7,214 nucleotides of DNA from JBEKEX01 sp050013615 (lineage in GTDB: Bacteria; Chloroflexota; Anaerolineae; Anaerolineales; Anaerolineaceae), in contig JBEKEX010000137.1 of assembly GCA_050013615.1 (NCBI GenBank), forward strand, positions 1 to 7,214, read 5' to 3'. Shown piece after piece: positions 6,019 through 7,214 of this stretch. The translations under genes and the position numbers were made by a program. The notes under the pieces were generated by a model that did not search any database, was not told where the DNA came from, and was given only the letters and a program-made list of their open reading frames with translations. Each line of letters opens with the position of its first letter. Within the stretch, counting starts at the first letter, position 1.

Positions 6019-7059
6019 TCAAATCGTTTGGGTGACCTTGCTGAGGCCTTCAGGTTTATCGACGTTCAATCCCTTCTCGATGGCCAGTTGCATGGCAAAC
6101 AGTTGGCTAGGGATAATGGCAACAATGGGTGAAAGCCATTCTGGGATGCCGGTTGGAATCGAAAGCTTCAGTTTGGCTGAGTTTAGAAAATTGGTGTCAT
6201 CTGAAACGGTGATTTTCTCGGCTCCGAGATCATCCAAATGATGGGAAAGTTCTTCCAAATCCTCGTAAACCGCGCCGCTGGCAGCGATCAGGAACACCGG
6301 GAAGCCCCTCTCGACGGTTGCGATTGGGCCGTGTCGAAAATCTGCGGAGGAATAAGGCTCTGCAACCACACGCGTCAATTCTTTCACCTTCAATGCAGTT
6401 TCAAAGGCTGTGGCATAGTTGAAGCCCCGACTAATCACCATGCAGCGGTCCATGTAACGATACCGTTCAACCCGATCGAGGATGGGGAGAGTGGATTGGA
6501 TGACGGTTTCGACGTTCTTGGGGATCGAGTGCAATTGCTTCAGCTCCCCAGAATTATCTGAAAAACAACAAGAAAGGAGTGCCAGGGCAGCCAGTGAGGC
6601 TGAATAGGTTTTAGTAGCCGCAACGGCTTTTTCCTCACCCGTGTGCAAAGGAATGACAAAATCTGCGGTGTCAGCGATGGGCGAAGTTTCATCATTCGTT
6701 ATCGCTACCGTGGGACAACCTTGAACTTTTCCTTCCTTGAGAACCGAGACAATGTCGGGGGATTGACCGGATTGTGAAATACCGATCACTAAAGCATCCT
6801 TAATGACTGGTGGACGCGAGTAAATCGAAAAAAGTGACGGTGTTGCCAGGCTGACCTGGATGCGGTTGTTGGCTCCCAGCAGGTACTGTGCATAGAGTGC
6901 GGCGTTATCGGAACTGCCCCTGGCTGCAATGATGATGTATTTGAATTTTCCGTTTAACGACTTTGAAATTTTGCGGCATTGATCATATTCCTGCGATATC
7001 AATTTTTCCAGTGTGTCGGGTTGCTGGCAAATTTCTTGGAATAAAATTGATGAATTCAT
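6019..7059 (-). CDS. Double-SIS sugar-phosphate isomerase/deaminase (GlmS isomerase-like, NagB-II/AgaS type)
   Basis: The 346-residue protein contains two SIS (sugar isomerase) domains, about residues 35-165 and 195-325, and no N-terminal glutaminase domain. It therefore cannot use glutamine as GlmS does. SIS motifs visible are ARGSSDNA (46-53), ISQSGQSPD (94-102), VAATKTY (146-152) and FRHGP (241-245). Residues matching the E. coli GlmS isomerase centre are present: E220, K224, E227, H243 and K341 (GlmS E481, K485, E488, H504, K603). The likely reaction is interconversion of glucosamine-6-phosphate with fructose-6-phosphate and ammonia (NagB-II), or a similar reaction on another amino sugar or fructosamine phosphate (AgaS, FrlB). 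The ending KPEGLSKVTQT is closest in style to NagB-II. The ATG at 7059 has GGGAG 6 bases upstream. murA lies 81 bases downstream on the same strand, which links it to amino-sugar supply or recycling for the cell wall. The exact substrate cannot be fixed from sequence. Confidence 0.9.
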   Translation of the reverse strand: MNSSILFQEICQQPDTLEKLISQEYDQCRKISKSLNGKFKYIIIAARGSSDNAALYAQYLLGANNRIQVSLATPSLFSIYSRPPVIKDALVIGISQSGQSPDIVSVLKEGKVQGCPTVAITNDETSPIADTADFVIPLHTGEEKAVAATKTYSASLAALALLSCCFSDNSGELKQLHSIPKNVETVIQSTLPILDRVERYRYMDRCMVISRGFNYATAFETALKVKELTRVVAEPYSSADFRHGPIATVERGFPVFLIAASGAVYEDLEELSHHLDDLGAEKITVSDDTNFLNSAKLKLSIPTGIPEWLSPIVAIIPSQLFAMQLAIEKGLNVDKPEGLSKVTQTI

Positions 7060-7091
7060 TTAGCGCTCCCAGGTGTTATATAGTTTATATA

Positions 7092-7119
7092 ATTGTAATC
7101 GCTTTAGGGAAGGTGTCCA
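7092..7119 (-). promoter_or_regulatory. Candidate sigma70-type promoter for the SIS gene and murA
   Basis: Read on the minus strand, TGGACA (plus 7114-7119) matches 5 of 6 bases of the -35 consensus and TACAAT (plus 7092-7097) matches 5 of 6 of the -10, with a 16-base spacer. Transcription would begin near 7085, giving a leader of about 26 bases that contains the GGGAG ribosome site. An AT-rich stretch (TATATAAACTATATAA on the minus strand) lies just downstream. This is pattern matching by eye. Confidence 0.5.
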
Positions 7120-7128
7120 TATGAGATA

Positions 7129-7157
7129 TTGAAACCGGTGTATACTCATCCTATTGT
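7129..7157 (+). promoter_or_regulatory. Candidate sigma70-type promoter for the gene starting at 7194
   Basis: TTGAAA at 7129-7134 (5 of 6 to the -35 consensus) and TATTGT at 7152-7157 (4 of 6 to the -10) are separated by an ideal 17 bases. Transcription would start near 7164 and leave a leader of about 30 bases. TATACT at 7141-7146 is an alternative -10 box but lacks a good -35. The promoter is back to back with the minus-strand candidate, 10 bases apart. Confidence 0.4.
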
Positions 7158-7193
7158 TTTACAATTCATTGATTCCATTTCATGGAGGTAGGT

Positions 7194-7214
7194 ATGATCA
7201 CGATCGAAAAGGTG
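7194..7214 (+). CDS. Start of an unidentified gene, cut by the window edge
   Basis: Only seven codons are present (MITIEKV). The start is well supported: GGAGG at 7184-7188 lies 5 bases before the ATG, and a plausible promoter stands upstream. Seven residues are too few to assign a family, and I make no functional call. The gene is divergent from the SIS-murA pair and shares its intergenic region. Confidence 0.65.

Noticed and set aside
6032..6561. Plus-strand open frames opposite the SIS gene
   Set aside because: The minus-strand SIS protein explains the region with conserved catalytic residues; the plus-strand frames show no domain.
1..7214. CRISPR arrays, tRNA or rRNA genes, insertion sequences, phage or attachment sites
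   Set aside because: No regularly spaced direct repeats, cloverleaf-like segments, transposase or integrase sequences were seen; the only repeats are the protein-level propeller repeats and the two hairpins listed.

Overview
The window looks like ordinary chromosomal DNA of a free-living bacterium. GC content is moderate, starts include TTG as well as ATG, Shine-Dalgarno sites are clear and genes are tightly packed. The mix of genes (PQQ-type propeller, PP2C phosphatase, J-domain/von Willebrand A fusion, zinc-ribbon/FHA protein, Asp-type MurA, glutaminase-less GlmS-like isomerase) best fits Chloroflexota, probably an Anaerolineae-like lineage. That placement is inferred from gene families; no rRNA or other phylogenetic marker is present.

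Positions 1-4658, plus strand: a compact run of seven genes, probably one or two transcripts. In order these are the C-terminal end of a PQQ-like beta-propeller protein cut by the window edge, a PP2C Ser/Thr phosphatase, a J-domain/VWA fusion, a zinc-ribbon/FHA protein, a 79-residue protein of unknown function, an OmpR/PhoB-type response regulator and a thioredoxin. Gaps run from a 4-base overlap to 36 bases. A perfect 16-bp hairpin closes the run. The first part reads as a phospho-Ser/Thr signalling module: the phosphatase removes phosphate, FHA reads phospho-Thr, and the VWA/J protein may scaffold partners and recruit Hsp70. The kinase is not visible; it may be the missing N-terminal part of the propeller protein or lie further upstream.

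Positions 4657-7059, minus strand: a probable two-gene amino-sugar/cell-wall unit. A two-SIS-domain sugar-phosphate isomerase/deaminase comes first and murA second, separated by an 81-base gap that holds a 9-bp inverted repeat. MurA has Asp in place of the usual catalytic Cys, a change known from other bacteria to give intrinsic fosfomycin insensitivity. The murA stop codon lies in the tail of the shared hairpin, so that hairpin probably ends transcription from both sides.

Positions 7060-7214: a 134-base divergent intergenic region with a good sigma70-like promoter candidate on each strand. It is followed by the first seven codons of a plus-strand gene with a strong ribosome binding site; its product cannot be identified.

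I did not find a wholly new system. The points most worth following up are the J-domain/VWA fusion within a PP2C-FHA cluster, the Cys-to-Asp MurA, and the uncharacterised 79-residue protein.
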